Positions 46,303 through 58,304 are shown, numbered from the stretch's first letter. The stretch: DNA of 64,000 nt from Gaeumannomyces sp. JS-464 (GCA_002197995.1 NGZR01000003.1:6324001-6388000); one strand, 5' to 3'. Notes: generated by a model from the letters alone, not told the origin. Made by a program: numbers and translations.

Positions 46303-48956
46303 CCTTGGGCACGACTCGGGCCCGGCTCATGGAGGTGGCAGGATGGGTCCAGCACGGATGGTCTGGCGCTGTGCTGTGCGCTAAGCAGAGCGGTCGCTTG
46401 TGTCGATGTGAGTGTCCCGCTATCTGTGTATCCAGCCCGGCCTGGAGATGGTCTGTCGTGTCGGGAGGGATTGGTGGCGTAGAGGGACAGGCAGCTATTC
46501 AGACATCGAGGTCCAACAATGGCCCCGGACGACAACGGACAGAACCCCGTGCACCACCAACAGCCCCGAGGACGGGTGGGCCAAGACGACAAAATGGGAC
46601 GCCGTGTTACTGTTGGTGCTGTTCGCGCGCTGGGCTGGTGCTGCGCTGGGCGGGCTGTTGGGTCGGCGGAATTGGGCAGATGCAGCCCCCTGGCAGCCTT
46701 GGGTTTGGAGAAGAAAAGGAAAGAAAAAAAAAAACCAAGGAAAGCCGGAAGGGGATGATGGGCTGTTCTGTTTGGTGTGTGGCCTGTGGATTCCGGATTG
46801 ATGTCCAGTCTGGAGGTGAGTCGAGATGCAGGGTCAAAGAGTGGAGGGTCAAGCATGGGCAAGGGCGCTGGCTCGGCGGCCACTTACGCGGTGGCATGCG
46901 ACCGGTTGCCCCTCTTGCTCGTTTGGTGGGCGGCGGGTCGCAGGGACCAGCGAGGGTGCTTGCCGTCTCCAGTGGCACAAGCCCTCTCTGACACTTGAGC
47001 CACGTCGGCAGCAATTGAGAGGTGCCACAGACTGGACCGCGTAAACACGAACAACAAAGCGGGCCGTCGATCCAATACCCACCGTCGGGCAGTCTGGGTC
47101 TGGGACCGTTGGTGAGTGAGATGGGCGTTGGAGATCAATGGCCAAGAGCGGCGCTGCGCTCGTTGCGTTGCCTGTGGCTGGCGGGAATGCAAGGCAATGG
47201 AAATGGAACAATGGCTCAGGTCACTCTCTCGTCCAATTTGCCCGGCTGGGGCAAGGATGACGGGCATGCATCGCGGCCAGAATGACATCCATCAAATAGG
47301 ACACTGACTTGGCTCGACACAGCATCTGGAGGTGTCCTAAGAATAGCCCCCACCTCGCAATCCGAGCCTGTCTCGCAAGAGTACAGTCAGGATTCTCACC
47401 ACTAAGCCGACCCTCCACGAAAATGGGATGGCCCCATGGCAGATTGCTCGACAGGCGGCAAGTGTGCCAGCCCGAGTTCCTTGCAGTTGGAGAACCTCCC
47501 AGGCGGCGTCATTGGGCCCTCCGCCCTAGGAAGGCGAGGCCGAGGGCCCACCTGGGGCTGCCCGATCATGGAGCTGGAACCTGACGACCGAGTCAACGGG
47601 TTGCCCAATTCTGCAATTGCAATCCATTGAGGCGGGATTGACGAAACAAGCATGCGTCGCCGACGCCGGCCGGCCGCAGCCCTCCCGCCACCTATTGCCG
47701 TTTCCTTCAACCCAAACATCGGGCCCGGTGTTTATGGTTCATGTACGTCGCGACGGATTTGCAGGCTGGGTTTCTGGAACAAATCCTCGCAGCATGACCA
47801 ACATCAAATCCTCATCATCGGTGCAGATTATTATTGGCCGACTTTCATTGTAGTGTCATGGAACCAACAGCCAGGCAGAATGCCCCAACACCTAGGTTTC
47901 GTTGCCTTGCTCTGAACGGTCACCAAAGGAGGGCAGCCCAAATGGCTGCTCACGGGACGGTCCGACGACGTCGGCCAACAGCACGGACAGATTAAACCAT
48001 CGTCAGGACCCAGGACCGGTGAGGCGGACTCACTGTATTGTGACCACTCACACAGCTAGTAGCTCCCAATTGTGTTGGGCCCGACACGCTGTGCACGGAA
48101 GGGGAGGCCCTGTCCCGGAAGGCTGCCTCCGCCTGCGTCTACGTCTGTCAAACAGGTACCTACCTACCTACCTACCTACCTACCTACCTACCTACCTACC
48201 CTACCTACCTACCTACTACCACCTAACGAGCTCACAACTGCTGGAACAAATCCTGTCCGCCCCATTTTCTAGCCTAGGCAGACAGCCCTGGTGACAGGTG
48301 CAGGTGACGTTGCTGGGTGTGAGCGGCAGGCCGAAACAGAGAAGGCGAGTCACTTTGCACGGGCTCTTGTTCATGTCGTCGACATAAATCGTGCATGCAA
48401 ACCACGCCAGACCGTCAGTGTGTTGAGCTGAGCACCTGCATCCCGTCCATTGGCATCCGAACCGCAACGATAGCCTGGGCACGCCGACCCCACATTTCGT
48501 TTTGCTGGGCGCCCAAACGTCATTGTCCGTGGGGCTCCCTCCTTATTCCATCCCACCCGTCACTGCCTCCGCCGAGGAGAAAAAAAAAGCGAGAATCGCA
48601 TCCCGCAGGCAGACCCAGTCCGAAAAGCAACAAGAGATAGAAGCACAGCGTCACATCTGTTTTTCCTTTCCGTGGACCTCAAACAACTTTACTGTGCCCA
48701 ACCCAACTTGCTCTCCTTCCCTCTCGTGCTTTCGACCTGTGACGCATCATCCGTGGGGCTTCAAAGGGGCTAGAGCTGCCCAAGTGATTTTCCAACTTCC
48801 AAGCATTTCGATAACGCAGCAGCCCGCTTGACCTCTTATGCGATCCGCCCAGCGCCTCCCCCGCCCATCCGCCTCCCACCAGCCTACCCAAGGCAGTCAG
48901 CCGGCCACGAGATCTCGCGAGCCCCTCATCGCCAAGCACTCGGGATCGCAGCGACG
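46303..48956. other. Intergenic, 2.65 kb, upstream of oxysterol-binding protein gene
   Basis: No supported gene. Holds a TACC microsatellite and a weak minus-strand tRNA-like segment around 47345-47415 that fails cloverleaf pairing. Both flanking genes have their promoters here. Confidence 0.45.
48157..48220 (+). repeat. TACC tetranucleotide microsatellite
   Basis: About 15 TACC units with two small interruptions. Confidence 0.95.
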
Positions 48957-51197
48957 ATGATGGGACTTCAGGGCATCGTGCACGGCCACGGTCACACTCG
49001 GCGCCGCACAATCTCGAATGCCAGTAAGTCTCGTTTGTCGCGCTTGCTTGGCGCCCCCTCCCCGTGCGCCACGGCTTGCGGCGGCGACCTTCTCGTTACT
49101 ACGCGAGTGCGTCGTTTGCCCACCCTTGCTTTCATAGCTAATATCCCCGTTTGGGCTTCCAACCGCCCACAGGCAACAAGTCCAACCGATCCTCCGCCGA
49201 CGAAGCAAAGCTTGAGGCCATGCAGGACGACACCGAGGTCGTCGAGCCCGATCAGGGAAACGGTGCGCCATAAACTCACGCTGCCCGTCTTTTTCTCCCC
49301 TACCACCGCCATGTGGAAGGTCATAGACTCTGACGACTGTGGTTCCCACTAGTTCTCACCCACATCATCTCTCAGCTCCGCCCAGGCGCCGATCTCAGCC
49401 GAGTAGTCCTGCCGACCTTCATCCTCGAGCCCCGGAGTATGCTGGAGCGCATTACAAAGTGAGTGTCCAGCCCGCTCGCTTGTATGAATATTAGCTTTCA
49501 CCGAGATCTCAGGATGGAAATATGGTGATGCGACATACGGTGGACTGTGGACTGACCGGTAGTTTGCAGCTTCATGTCCCACCCAGAGATGCTTCTACCT
49601 ATCCCCGACATCGACGACCCGGTGGAGAGATTCGTCTCAGTTGTTAAGTTCTACCTGAGCGGTTGGCACATCCGCCCTCCGTGAGTTCCCCATGATCCCC
49701 TAAGTTTTGTCATCAAGCCCGCCCGTGCCCCGCTGACTTTTCCCAGGGGTGTCAAGAAGCCACTCAACCCAATTCTCGGAGAGATATTCACCTGCTATTG
49801 GGACCTCCCCGACAATACGCATGCGTACTACATCTCGGAGCAGACATCGCACCACCCGCCCAAGTCTAGCTACTTCTATATGGTTCCACACCACCACATA
49901 CGGGTCGACGGTACTCTGAAGCCGCGGAGCAGGTTTCTAGGTAACTCGGCTGCGAGCCTCATGGAGGGGACGGCAATCCTGACGTTTCTGAACCGTGGGA
50001 AAGACCCTTCAAGAGGAGAGCGATAGTAAGTTTTTATCCGCTCTCGAAACCACGAAAAATCCCGTTGGGGTTGCTTACATGACTAACCCTTGCTTTAGCT
50101 ACCTCACCCAGCCAAACATGTACGCGCGCGGAATTCTTTTCGGCAAGATGAAGTATGAGCTAGGCGACCACAGCTTTGTGCGCTGCCCAGAGCTTGGTCT
50201 GGCCTGCCGACATCGAATTCAAGACGAAGGGGTGGGTTAGCGGCTGCTACAACGCCATTGGTGGCACAATCAGGACGAGAACACAGGAGAGATTCTCTTC
50301 GAACTCTCTGGACTCTGGAGCGATGAGATGTTCATCAAGGATATGAAGGTACAGCATGAGAGTCCTGTCTTTCAAACGCGGCGACACCAAAACTGACACG
50401 GGAACTGCCCAGACTGGCTACCGTGAGATGTTCTTCAACGCCCTCAAGTCTAGGCCGTCGCCGCCTCTGGTCAGACCAATAGAGGAGCAGGAAGAGCGCG
50501 AGTCGCAAAGGCTATGGCATAAGACGGCGCAGGCTGTCAGGGACTCCAATCACGAGGTAGCCACTGTCGAGAAGACCAAGATCGAGGACATGCAACGAGA
50601 GGAGGCCGCCAAGAGGGCGCAAGAAGGCGTTGAGTGGCACCCTCGGCTGTTCCGGCGGGTCAAAGGAGGCCAGGGAGCACCGGACGAAGGCGAGGAGGAT
50701 CTGGAGTGGGTCATCAATGCACAGATGTGAGACCGCCCGCCAGTCAGTTTCCTGGCAAGTAGACCTACTAACATACCGTACAGCGACGCCAAGACGCCAG
50801 AAGAACAGATCAAGCAAGTCTTGGCCATATACCCAGTCGTCAAGGGCCAGAGGCCGAGCGAGATAAACGCAATCCCGTCAAGAGATGCTCTCATGGAGAA
50901 GGCGCAGCCCCGCCTCTGGTCTCGGAGAACCTGATAGATTTTGGCGACGAGCCGACTACCGAGAACAAACAGCCGCCCGAGCCGGAACCGAAGGCGGCTA
51001 TCCCTACGGGTGCAGGCGCTTCAGCAGACACCGTCGGCAGCAACGAAATCAAAGAGATGCTGTACTCGACTGGCCACCCACCCAAGAGCGACGGCCCGCT
51101 GGTCGACTTTGGAAAGGACCTCAAAAAGGACCTGCCCAGGGTGAAGCGGTCAGACACGGACGAGTCTCAGGATGAATTTCATGACGCCAACGAGTGA
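48957..51197 (+). CDS. Oxysterol-binding protein homologue (ORP, Osh6/7-like), frameshifted
   Basis: Lipid-transfer protein of the OSBP family. Eight exons: 48957-49023, 49173-49262, 49353-49458, 49570-49680, 49747-50025, 50099-50348, 50413-50726, 50784-51197. Family fingerprint EQTSHHPP is intact, with upstream [13 protein letters not shown] and [20 protein letters not shown], downstream [18 protein letters not shown] and [19 protein letters not shown] and [10 protein letters not shown] look closer to Osh6/Osh7 (PS/PI4P exchange) than to Kes1; that is inference. No PH or ankyrin domain. Lesions: near 50205 (two bases missing before ADIEFKTKG), GG at 50273-50274 and CCCC at 50908-50911, each needing one more. 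The C-terminal 90 residues are acidic and disordered. Two adjacent ATGs; first used. Confidence 0.9.
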
Positions 51198-51825
51198 ACA
51201 ATCTGGACGGGCCAGCAACTGGTCGATTGTGGGGAGATGGATGTCTTCTAATTACCATCTTGCTTTGCTGCTCAAGGCTTGTCTTGGCTGAAGATAATCT
51301 ATGTGGATGGCTTGAGACGACTGAGACGATTAACGTGTTTTCTTTGATGTTCCTTTTGCGTTCCCATTACCAGTCTTTTTGTAATAGAGGTTGAGCGGAT
51401 AATTTTGAGACAATGCCACTCTTGCCAGTGAGATGTGACTTTGGTACTGCCTACCAGGAAGTTTACTGGATAGTTAGTGGCAGCTCTATTCACATCCTAA
51501 GGGGACCAGTGATCACTGAGAAGGAGAAACGATGGAGGCAAAGCATCCCATAAACTTAGGTAATTACCTACTATCCCAGGGGGTATCATTAACATTTGGC
51601 TCCCGAAAGCCAACCAACGAAATCGTGAACAAGCGCGCTATTTGCTCGCAAAATACAATTTTCCCAATGCCATTTTCTCCTTTCATATTCGCCTTTCCCA
51701 ACCAGCCAACCCTCCGAAATAAAACGCCGCCTGCCCGTCTCCCGCGGACGAAAAAAAGGTAGGCATTAAACCGACCGGAACCAAAGAAGCAAGGGGCAGA
51801 AGGGGAAGGGGGGCCCGCAAGGGAA
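51198..51825. other. Convergent 3' region between ORP and GRF zinc-finger genes
   Basis: A/T-rich, no gene seen. Expected to hold both 3' UTRs. Confidence 0.5.
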
Positions 51826-53414
51826 TCAGTCCTCAAGGAGCTTCTTGGCGGCCTCCCTGTACTCCGCGATTCGGCGGCGGCTGACGGTCCGCTCGTTCTC
51901 GAGGGCGGCGACCTTGTCCTGCAGCTCGGCGATGCGCGCGTCGCGCGACGCGATGCCCTCGCGCACGAGGTCGCGGCCCCTCCGGACGCCCTCGGCCCGC
52001 AGCGCCCACGCGTTGAGGCTTTCGCGGACGGCGGACCGGAGGCGCGCCGGGTCCGGCACGACCGCCGACCCCGCCCGCTGCTGCTGCTGCTGCTGCTGCA
52101 TGTGCCGGCCTAGCAGGGCGAGGACCTCGCGCGTTACGTCGTAGTCCTCTTGGTCCTCGTCCGCGTCGTCGCCGTCGTCGTCGTTGTCGTCGTCGTCAAC
52201 CGCTATCGCCCCGGGGCCGCTGCCGGCGCGCGGGGTCGGCGACGACGTGGGCGAGCTGATGCCGCCCGTCGGCGTGCTGAGCCGCACCCGCTTGTGACGG
52301 CTGCTGCTGGCGCCCTCGCGCCCCTCGCGCGCAATCAGGAGCGTGTTGCGGCTCACGGGCGTGGGCGGCAGGCCCGCGTTGCGCTGCTGCTGCTGCTGCG
52401 TCTGTTGGGGCTTCGGTTTCGATGGGGTCGTGGGGGCGGCAGCAGCCATCATGCCCTGGCGCTGCCGGCTGCTGCTGCTGCCGCCGCTGCGGCTGGCCTG
52501 CACGACCGAGTCGGTCAGCTCGGCCAGGCTGCGCTCCATGTCCGAGCCCTCAAAGTCCTCGTCCGAGAACTCGTCGTGATTGCGCTTCTTTTTCTGAGCC
52601 GCCGACTGCTGCTGTTGGGACGACGACGGGCGGCCCAGCATCCGCGACGACGCCTGAGACGGCGTGCCGCCGGCCGCGGCGCCGCTCCGCTGGCTCCTGG
52701 CGGCGGCGGCGGCGGCAGACGTCGGGGCCTCGTCGCGCGCGATCTGGGCATCGGTGTCTGACGATGACGACGAAGGCGAATCGTCACCGTCGTCGTCAGC
52801 ACTCGCGATTCCCCTGAAGAGGGGCTGGCGGGTGGGCGTCTCGGGCGGCGCGGTCTGCGTGAACCCGTTTCCGCCGCCGCCGCCGCCGCTATCGTCGGTC
52901 AGGCGGGTCTGACGGAAGCGCTGCGTCGACGGCGGCGGTTGCTGCTGCCCCGCGGCCTCCTGGGCCGCGAGCTCGCGGGCCCGGGCGTCCTCGTCCCAGA
53001 GGAAGAAGCCGCACTGGTCGCGGCGGTCGTGGGCGCACGTCCAGAACTTCCTGCCCTTGTTCTTGCCATCCTTCTGCACCGTCCTTATGGCGGCCTGGAT
53101 GCGCGGGGTGCAGTCGCCTGGGACGAGCGGGCGGCGGAGATTAATGGGCGGCCCCGTTTGGTTAGTGGACGAGAAAAAGCAAAGAACCCTGAGAACTGCG
53201 CTGGTGTATGTGATATTAAATATCATGGCCAGGGCGCCGAGGCCCAGGTGGCCGGGGCCGTCCTTGGTATTTGAAAGCACGTACAGTACCACTTGGAGTT
53301 GATTGTCTCGAAGAGTCCCTTGGGAGGCCCGGCTTGGGCCCTCGTGCCCCGCCTCGACCCTCCTCCGCCTCCGCCGCCACCTCGCCTCGTGCGGCGTGGG
53401 GTGAAGGGTGGCAT
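51826..53414 (-). CDS. GRF zinc-finger protein with C-terminal coiled coil
   Basis: Two exons in transcript order 53414-53285 and 53117-51826; 473 aa with an intact frame. The GRF zinc finger is formed across the intron. WYC|DC gives the first two ligands (about residues 44 and 46), and NKGRKFWTCAHDRRDQCGFF gives the last two, with the Gly-Arg-Phe-like signature read here as GRKF. A long low-complexity middle follows (Ser/Gln/acidic, with SDEDFEGSDMERSLAELTD). The C-terminus is a predicted coiled coil (DARIAELQDKVAALENERTV). GRF fingers bind single-stranded nucleic acid in APE2, TOP3A and NEIL3, so a nuclear DNA- or RNA-linked role is likely, but the partner is unknown. Confidence 0.88.
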
Positions 53415-54060
53415 TAGCCGGCTTTGGAGGCTTGCGTTCCGTCTTCCGCAAAATTTACTTTCCGCTTTCTGGATTCTAGCCTTGTGGCTTGGTTGGCAAA
53501 CCTAGAAGGAGCATGTGTGCCGCTGCGCTCGTCGAATACGCAAGGTGACTGGGAGCTGAGAGTCGTGCGACGGCGTGAGGTCGGGCAGCCGTTGCTCTGG
53601 GGTCTCCTGGTGGCTGGGGTCTGGCCTTGGTCCCAATGCGGCAGGTATTGGTGGGTCGTGCAGGAGCGGCCCCACCCCTCCAATGGCGATGCGTGGACAT
53701 GTCTTCGGGAAGAACCGAGGTTGACAAGACAAAGAAGGACGTGTCCGGGAGAGAGGGAAAGATGAGACTTGAGATACGGAGTAATAAATGGCGTACACAA
53801 TCAAGCTTCTCCGTATCTAAAGGAATATTTGCATATTATTACACTAGTTGGCAGCGCTGTCATCGCCTGTACAAAGCACCTGGGTATTTGATGACCAAGG
53901 AAAAAGAGATGTAACGCAAAGAGATGATCTCTACGGAGGGGATGAGGGAAAGGAGAATAATGGACACAGACGCAAAGTCGGCGCAGCCCGGAGATTAAAT
54001 AGCGAGACACAGCAAAAGGTGAAAGAAAATAAAACAGAGTAATCGCCAAAGCCTCCGATA
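53415..54060. other. Intergenic between GRF and ELMO genes
   Basis: Holds the GRF promoter and the ELMO 3' UTR (both genes are on the minus strand). Nothing else recognised. Confidence 0.5.
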
Positions 54061-56409
54061 TTAAAGCTCATAATAGTAGTCGTCATCCAACCCCTCCCTG
54101 CTCGGCACCACCCCTGCCCCTGGGGGCGGGCCCTGGTAGACGGCCTCGACCCGGACGTTGAGCAGCCGGATCTTGAGGCCGTAGTCGCTCACGAGCGCCA
54201 CCAGCTTGTTGGTGTCGGACGTGATGGGCTGCTGGTTGAGCAGCATCAGCAGCCCGTCGAGCCACTCGGACGCGAGCGAGTGGTTGAGCGGGTACAGCGT
54301 CAGGATCGCCTGCTCCCGCGCCTCCCCGCCCCGCGCCGCCTCCTCCGCGTCCACGTAGCTGTACACCGTGATCTTGGTCGTCGACTTGGGCGGCGGCGCC
54401 GAGCTCGCGAGCGCGCCGCCGCCGTTGCCGCTCGTCTTGCCGCCGCCGTTCTGCAGCGTCGACATGCTCGACGCGCTCCGGTCGTCCCCACTGGGCGCCG
54501 ACACGTTGGACACGACGGAGCTGATGGTGCCCAGGTCCACCTTGTCCGTGAGGTCCTCCAGGCCGGGGTCCTGCGCCGTCTGCGCCGCAAAGTCGGCGTA
54601 GTGGAGGAACCGCCGGTTGTGCGAGAGCTTGGCGAACCGCCACGCCTTGGCCTCGTACAGCCGCTTCTTGGCCAGCCCGCCGCCGTTGCTGTCCTGGCGC
54701 TGGTGGGGCGGCGGCGGCGGCTGCTGGTCGCGCTTGGGCACCGGCCGCGAGAACCACGATCCCTGGAGCAGGCAGCGGATGCGCTGCTCCTTGACAAACT
54801 GCAGCGCCTCGTGCTTGAGCTCCTCGCGCGCCTGGTACATGTGCTGGCCCCACTGATCCTCGAACGAGAGTTCGAGCAGGCCCATCTGGAGCTCCCGGAG
54901 CCGCGCGCAGTCGTACTCTTGCAGCTCCTCCTCGACCTCGCCCACGTCCTTGGTCCGCGTCGCCTGCCCGACCACCTGCTCAACCAGGATGCGCACCAGC
55001 TCGGCCACCTTGTCGAAGTCGTCGCGCTCTGCCCGCGTGACCTTCCAGAGCCGGAAGAAGGCGTGGAGCCCGGCCGTGTGTAGCCGCGACCACTGCAGCA
55101 GCAGCGGTCGGAACACCTTGTCGTACCCCGACCCAGCAGCGCCTCCACTGCCGCCCTTAGCGCCGGCCGCCTCCAGGGCCTGGTACGTCCGCGGGTCCTC
55201 CAGGTCCGACCTGTCCACCTCGAAGTGCTCGTACAGCACCATGGTGACGGCAAAACTGGCACGTGCCACGGGGCAGCGCTCCGCCAGGGGCCGCGAGGAC
55301 TGTTCCAGCAGCAGCTTCTGAAACCCGTCCTCGTGCTTGCGCACGTAGTCGGTCAGATCCATCATTCCCAGGAATCCGGGCACCTCGAAGTCGGCCGCCG
55401 GACTCTCCGTCTCGAACCCGAGTCGCCGCCACTTCTCTGGGTTGTGCCGCCTGCTCGCCTTCTTCGTCAAGGCCGCGGGTGCGGGTGCGGTCGCGGGTGT
55501 TGTGTCGGACGCGGCCGCCGTGGTTGCCGTCGCCGTCGAGTCGCCGTTTAGGTGCTGCCTGTCCGGGGCGCTGGCAAGGTGCAGTCCCTTGAGAGCCCTG
55601 CGGTGTTCTGGGCGCTCCAAGTCGACGCGGACCTCCTTCCACCTGCGGAGCAGTGCCTTCGTAAGGGACTGGAACTCGATCAGGGGGTGTGCGAGATCCT
55701 GGAGGGCGGAGCTCTGCATCAGGTTGTACACGGCCTTGATGAGGCCGAGGTCCTGCAGGCGCTTGATGAACTTGGACCACTCCTCGCCGCCCGAGGTGGA
55801 CGCGCCAACGGTCGATGAGGCAGGCGACTTTGCAGTGCCCGAGCTCGGCCGGTTTTCGCTCGAGACGGCGTCGCGGATGAGAGCGTTGATAAGCATGAGG
55901 GCGTTCGCGCAGAGGGCGTGGTCGGCGGACTGCAGCTGCTGGATGACGAGCTCGAAGAACTGGGGGTAGACGGCGACGGCGGGCTTGAGGGCGCGGAAGC
56001 CAAAGGTGCCGGGGGTCCTCGGGGCGGCGCCGCGCGGGGTGGACTGGCTGTGGCTGACGAGGGCGACCAGGATGCTCATGGCGCCGCGCAGGATATTGAC
56101 GAGCGGGTTATGGACAATGAGCTCGACGACGCGCTCGACCAGGTCGCCGGCCGAGGGCCCCTCGAAGATGTCCCAGCCCATGTCGACCTCGAGCAGGCGG
56201 CTGAGGCTCTGTAGCGAGTAGGCGAGCGTGTTGCCGCCCGTGGTCATGATGAGGCGGCGCAGGATGACGAGGCCGCCCGACGAGATGAAGACGTCAGCGA
56301 AGGCGGGGTCGTTGATGGAGGACTGCAGCTTGAAGACGGCCATCTTGCGGGCCGCGTCCTCGTCGCTGGCCAGGCGCGAGAGCAGCGCCGGTATGTCTGC
56401 CTGGTCCAT
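54061..56409 (-). CDS. ELMO/CED-12 family protein
   Basis: Scaffold expected to work with a DOCK-type exchange factor to activate Rac/Rho GTPases at the cortex. Single uninterrupted exon, 782 aa from the ATG giving MDQADIPALLSRLASD; the frame is open upstream, but only from a GTG. Armadillo-like N-terminus: KMAVFKLQSSINDPAFADVF, LAYSLQSLSRLLEVDMGWDI and VHNPLVNILRGAMSILVALV. The middle ELMO-type region includes FAVTMVLYEHFEVDRSDLED and AFFRLWKVTRAERDDFDKV. A C-terminal PH-like domain runs from AKAWRFAKLSHNRRFLHYAD to LASEWLDGLLMLLNQQPI. The Pro-rich, Tyr-rich end (DDDYYYEL) resembles DOCK-SH3-binding tails; that last point is inference. The reading frame is intact despite high GC. Confidence 0.9.
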   Translation of the reverse strand: MDQADIPALLSRLASDEDAARKMAVFKLQSSINDPAFADVFISSGGLVILRRLIMTTGGNTLAYSLQSLSRLLEVDMGWDIFEGPSAGDLVERVVELIVHNPLVNILRGAMSILVALVSHSQSTPRGAAPRTPGTFGFRALKPAVAVYPQFFELVIQQLQSADHALCANALMLINALIRDAVSSENRPSSGTAKSPASSTVGASTSGGEEWSKFIKRLQDLGLIKAVYNLMQSSALQDLAHPLIEFQSLTKALLRRWKEVRVDLERPEHRRALKGLHLASAPDRQHLNGDSTATATTAAASDTTPATAPAPAALTKKASRRHNPEKWRRLGFETESPAADFEVPGFLGMMDLTDYVRKHEDGFQKLLLEQSSRPLAERCPVARASFAVTMVLYEHFEVDRSDLEDPRTYQALEAAGAKGGSGGAAGSGYDKVFRPLLLQWSRLHTAGLHAFFRLWKVTRAERDDFDKVAELVRILVEQVVGQATRTKDVGEVEEELQEYDCARLRELQMGLLELSFEDQWGQHMYQAREELKHEALQFVKEQRIRCLLQGSWFSRPVPKRDQQPPPPPHQRQDSNGGGLAKKRLYEAKAWRFAKLSHNRRFLHYADFAAQTAQDPGLEDLTDKVDLGTISSVVSNVSAPSGDDRSASSMSTLQNGGGKTSGNGGGALASSAPPPKSTTKITVYSYVDAEEAARGGEAREQAILTLYPLNHSLASEWLDGLLMLLNQQPITSDTNKLVALVSDYGLKIRLLNVRVEAVYQGPPPGAGVVPSREGLDDDYYYEL

Positions 56410-57182
56410 GGCGGCGGCGATGGCGACTCGGCAGGGGAGGAAGGGCAGCGGTCGGGGGAGCAGTCCGTAAGCTGTCGAGGTCGGGTGAGATTCGTCGCGG
56501 TGGTGCCTCGGGGTTTCGTCCTTCTGCTCGCATGCGGTTCGGCTCGAGATCGGTCGGTCCAGTGACGCTGTGTGGGGATCAGGCCTGCCACCAGTCGAAG
56601 CGCAGGGGCTCGATTGGGCTGGCTTGGGGGAGGCAGGCGGATTGCAGACTTCGGATAAGGGAGAGGTATCGGGCACCTAATCTTGGCGTCGACGCGAAAG
56701 TGTTTTCATCGGGGTGATGCGCCGCCAATCAATTGGAACACGTAGAGGGCTGACGGGCAGAGCCTTTCCGATCAAAAATTCTACCCCGACTATTGTTAGA
56801 GCCTGCCTTCGCCTTTCCCGCAGCCCTTGTATCTTCTCAGCGGTGCTTCTGCGCGGCCGTTGATCTTCACCTGTTTCAATTGAACTCTTTTTTTCCTCCA
56901 TTTACTGATTCATCGATTCAGGGGGCTTTTGGCCCAACGTTCGCGTTGACCCCACGAAAACCTAACCGTTCTGAAACGGCCGGCCGTCAGTGGTGGATGG
57001 CCCAAGCTTGGCTATGGAACTATGAACCCATTGGAAGCCCAAAAAAGAACAAAAGAAAAAGAAAAAAAAAAGCGTTCAGCGGTCACGCTCTTTGATTGCA
57101 CGCGCTCACGATCAGTCTAGCGATGCATATACAATGCGCCAAAGACCGTCAAACAACAGCCACCAGCCCAGTCGGCCTGCCT
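56410..57182. other. Intergenic between ELMO and SDR genes
   Basis: Contains the ELMO promoter and the SDR 3' UTR. A G/A-rich stretch is at 57040-57072. No gene. Confidence 0.5.
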
Positions 57183-58304
57183 TTAAATAGGCACCATCAT
57201 CGGGTTCAGCATTGACATTCCTCCGTCAACAACCAGGTTGGCACCAGTGATGTAGCTGGAAAAGTTGCTGGCAAGAAAGCCAGCCACTTTAGCAACTTCC
57301 TGCGGGCGTCCTGCTCGTTCCAAGCCTATAAACCGTTGCTGGTTCTAGAAGGAGAAACATGTTAGTATGGCCATTCATACAGCTCGCTGTAAAGCCTTTG
57401 CGTACTATGGTTTAACCTACCTCTTTGCTCTGCAAAGCAGAGGGTAGAAACTGCAACGGTTGGCCTCGAAGATCGGCCTACAAGATGCGGTCGTGTTAGA
57501 AATCGGTCTTTTTTGCTTTACAGGTGTGCTAAACCCCCCACTCGAACTTACACCGCTGAGGTCGACGCCAACGTCGATCTGCCCGGGAGAAATGCAGTTG
57601 ATGCGGACCCCGGTGCCCTTGAGGACGGGCACGCCGGCGCGGCGACGCCCAGGGAGGCGTGGCAGGCCATGCTATAAGCCGGGCCCCAGAAGCCGTGGGT
57701 CGAGGCGACGGAGCCGATGACGATGATGGAACCGAAAGCCTGCGACTTGGGCGACGCGTTGGCGTAGCCCTGCTTCGCGGTGAGCTTGGCCATGGCGTGG
57801 GGGGCGTGCTTGAGGGCGAAGAAGGGCGCGAGCGAGTGCGCCTCGAAGCAGCGCTGGAGGTCGGCGGGCGTCGTGTCGGCGATGGCGGGCGGCCCCAGGA
57901 GGCCCGAGGAGCAGACCCAGACGTCGAGGCGCCCGAACGAGTTGAGCACCTCGTCGATCAGGCCCAGCGTCTCGTCCTCCTGGGCCACGTTATAGGGGTA
58001 CGGGATGACCTTTGTGTTGGGGAACTCCTTGGCCACGCTCTCGACCAGGTCCTTGTACGAGTCGGAGCTCACGGCCTTGTCACAAGCGTAGATGGAGGCA
58101 GCTCCGTGGGCGGCAAGCTCATGGATGACGGCCTGCCCGACCGGCTGCGACGCGCCTGTGACGACGCAGACGAAGCCATACTAGGAAAATGCCGCACAAG
58201 CATCAATAAACGTGGCTGCGGACTTGATAGAGGGACACAGAAGTTCTGCTTACTAGCTTGCCATCGGCTCGATAGGGACTGAAGTCATCCGCGGGATCCA
58301 TCAT
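57183..58304 (-). CDS. Short-chain dehydrogenase/reductase with Lys-to-Cys active-site change
   Basis: NAD(P)-binding Rossmann protein; substrate unknown. Exons in transcript order 58304-58254, 58180-57552, 57477-57421 and 57344-57183; 299 aa with one base restored. Cofactor motif VVTGASQPVGQAV; the usual NNAG is CSSG in WVCSSGLLGPP; catalytic Ser in IIVIGSVAST; and catalytic Tyr in PAYSMACHASLGVA, where the expected Lys of YxxxK is Cys (codon at 57662-57664). C-terminal SDR end SSYITGANLVVDGGMS is standard. GG at 57641-57642 should be three, giving GVARAGVPVLKGTGVRINCI. A small 57-bp exon 3 (ADLRGQPLQFLPSALQSKE) fits the substrate loop. Divergent from the HAD phosphatase gene, 887 bp apart. 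Confidence 0.88.

Noticed and set aside
47340..47415. Possible minus-strand tRNA relic (TTAGTGGTGAGAAT D-loop-like)
   Set aside because: The 5' and 3' acceptor strands do not pair and no TTCRA T-loop exists; at best a degenerate relic.
54280..55262. Long open frames overlapping the ELMO gene on both strands
   Set aside because: Composition is Arg/Ser- or Leu/Arg-dominated with no motifs, whereas the ELMO frame is continuous and family-like.
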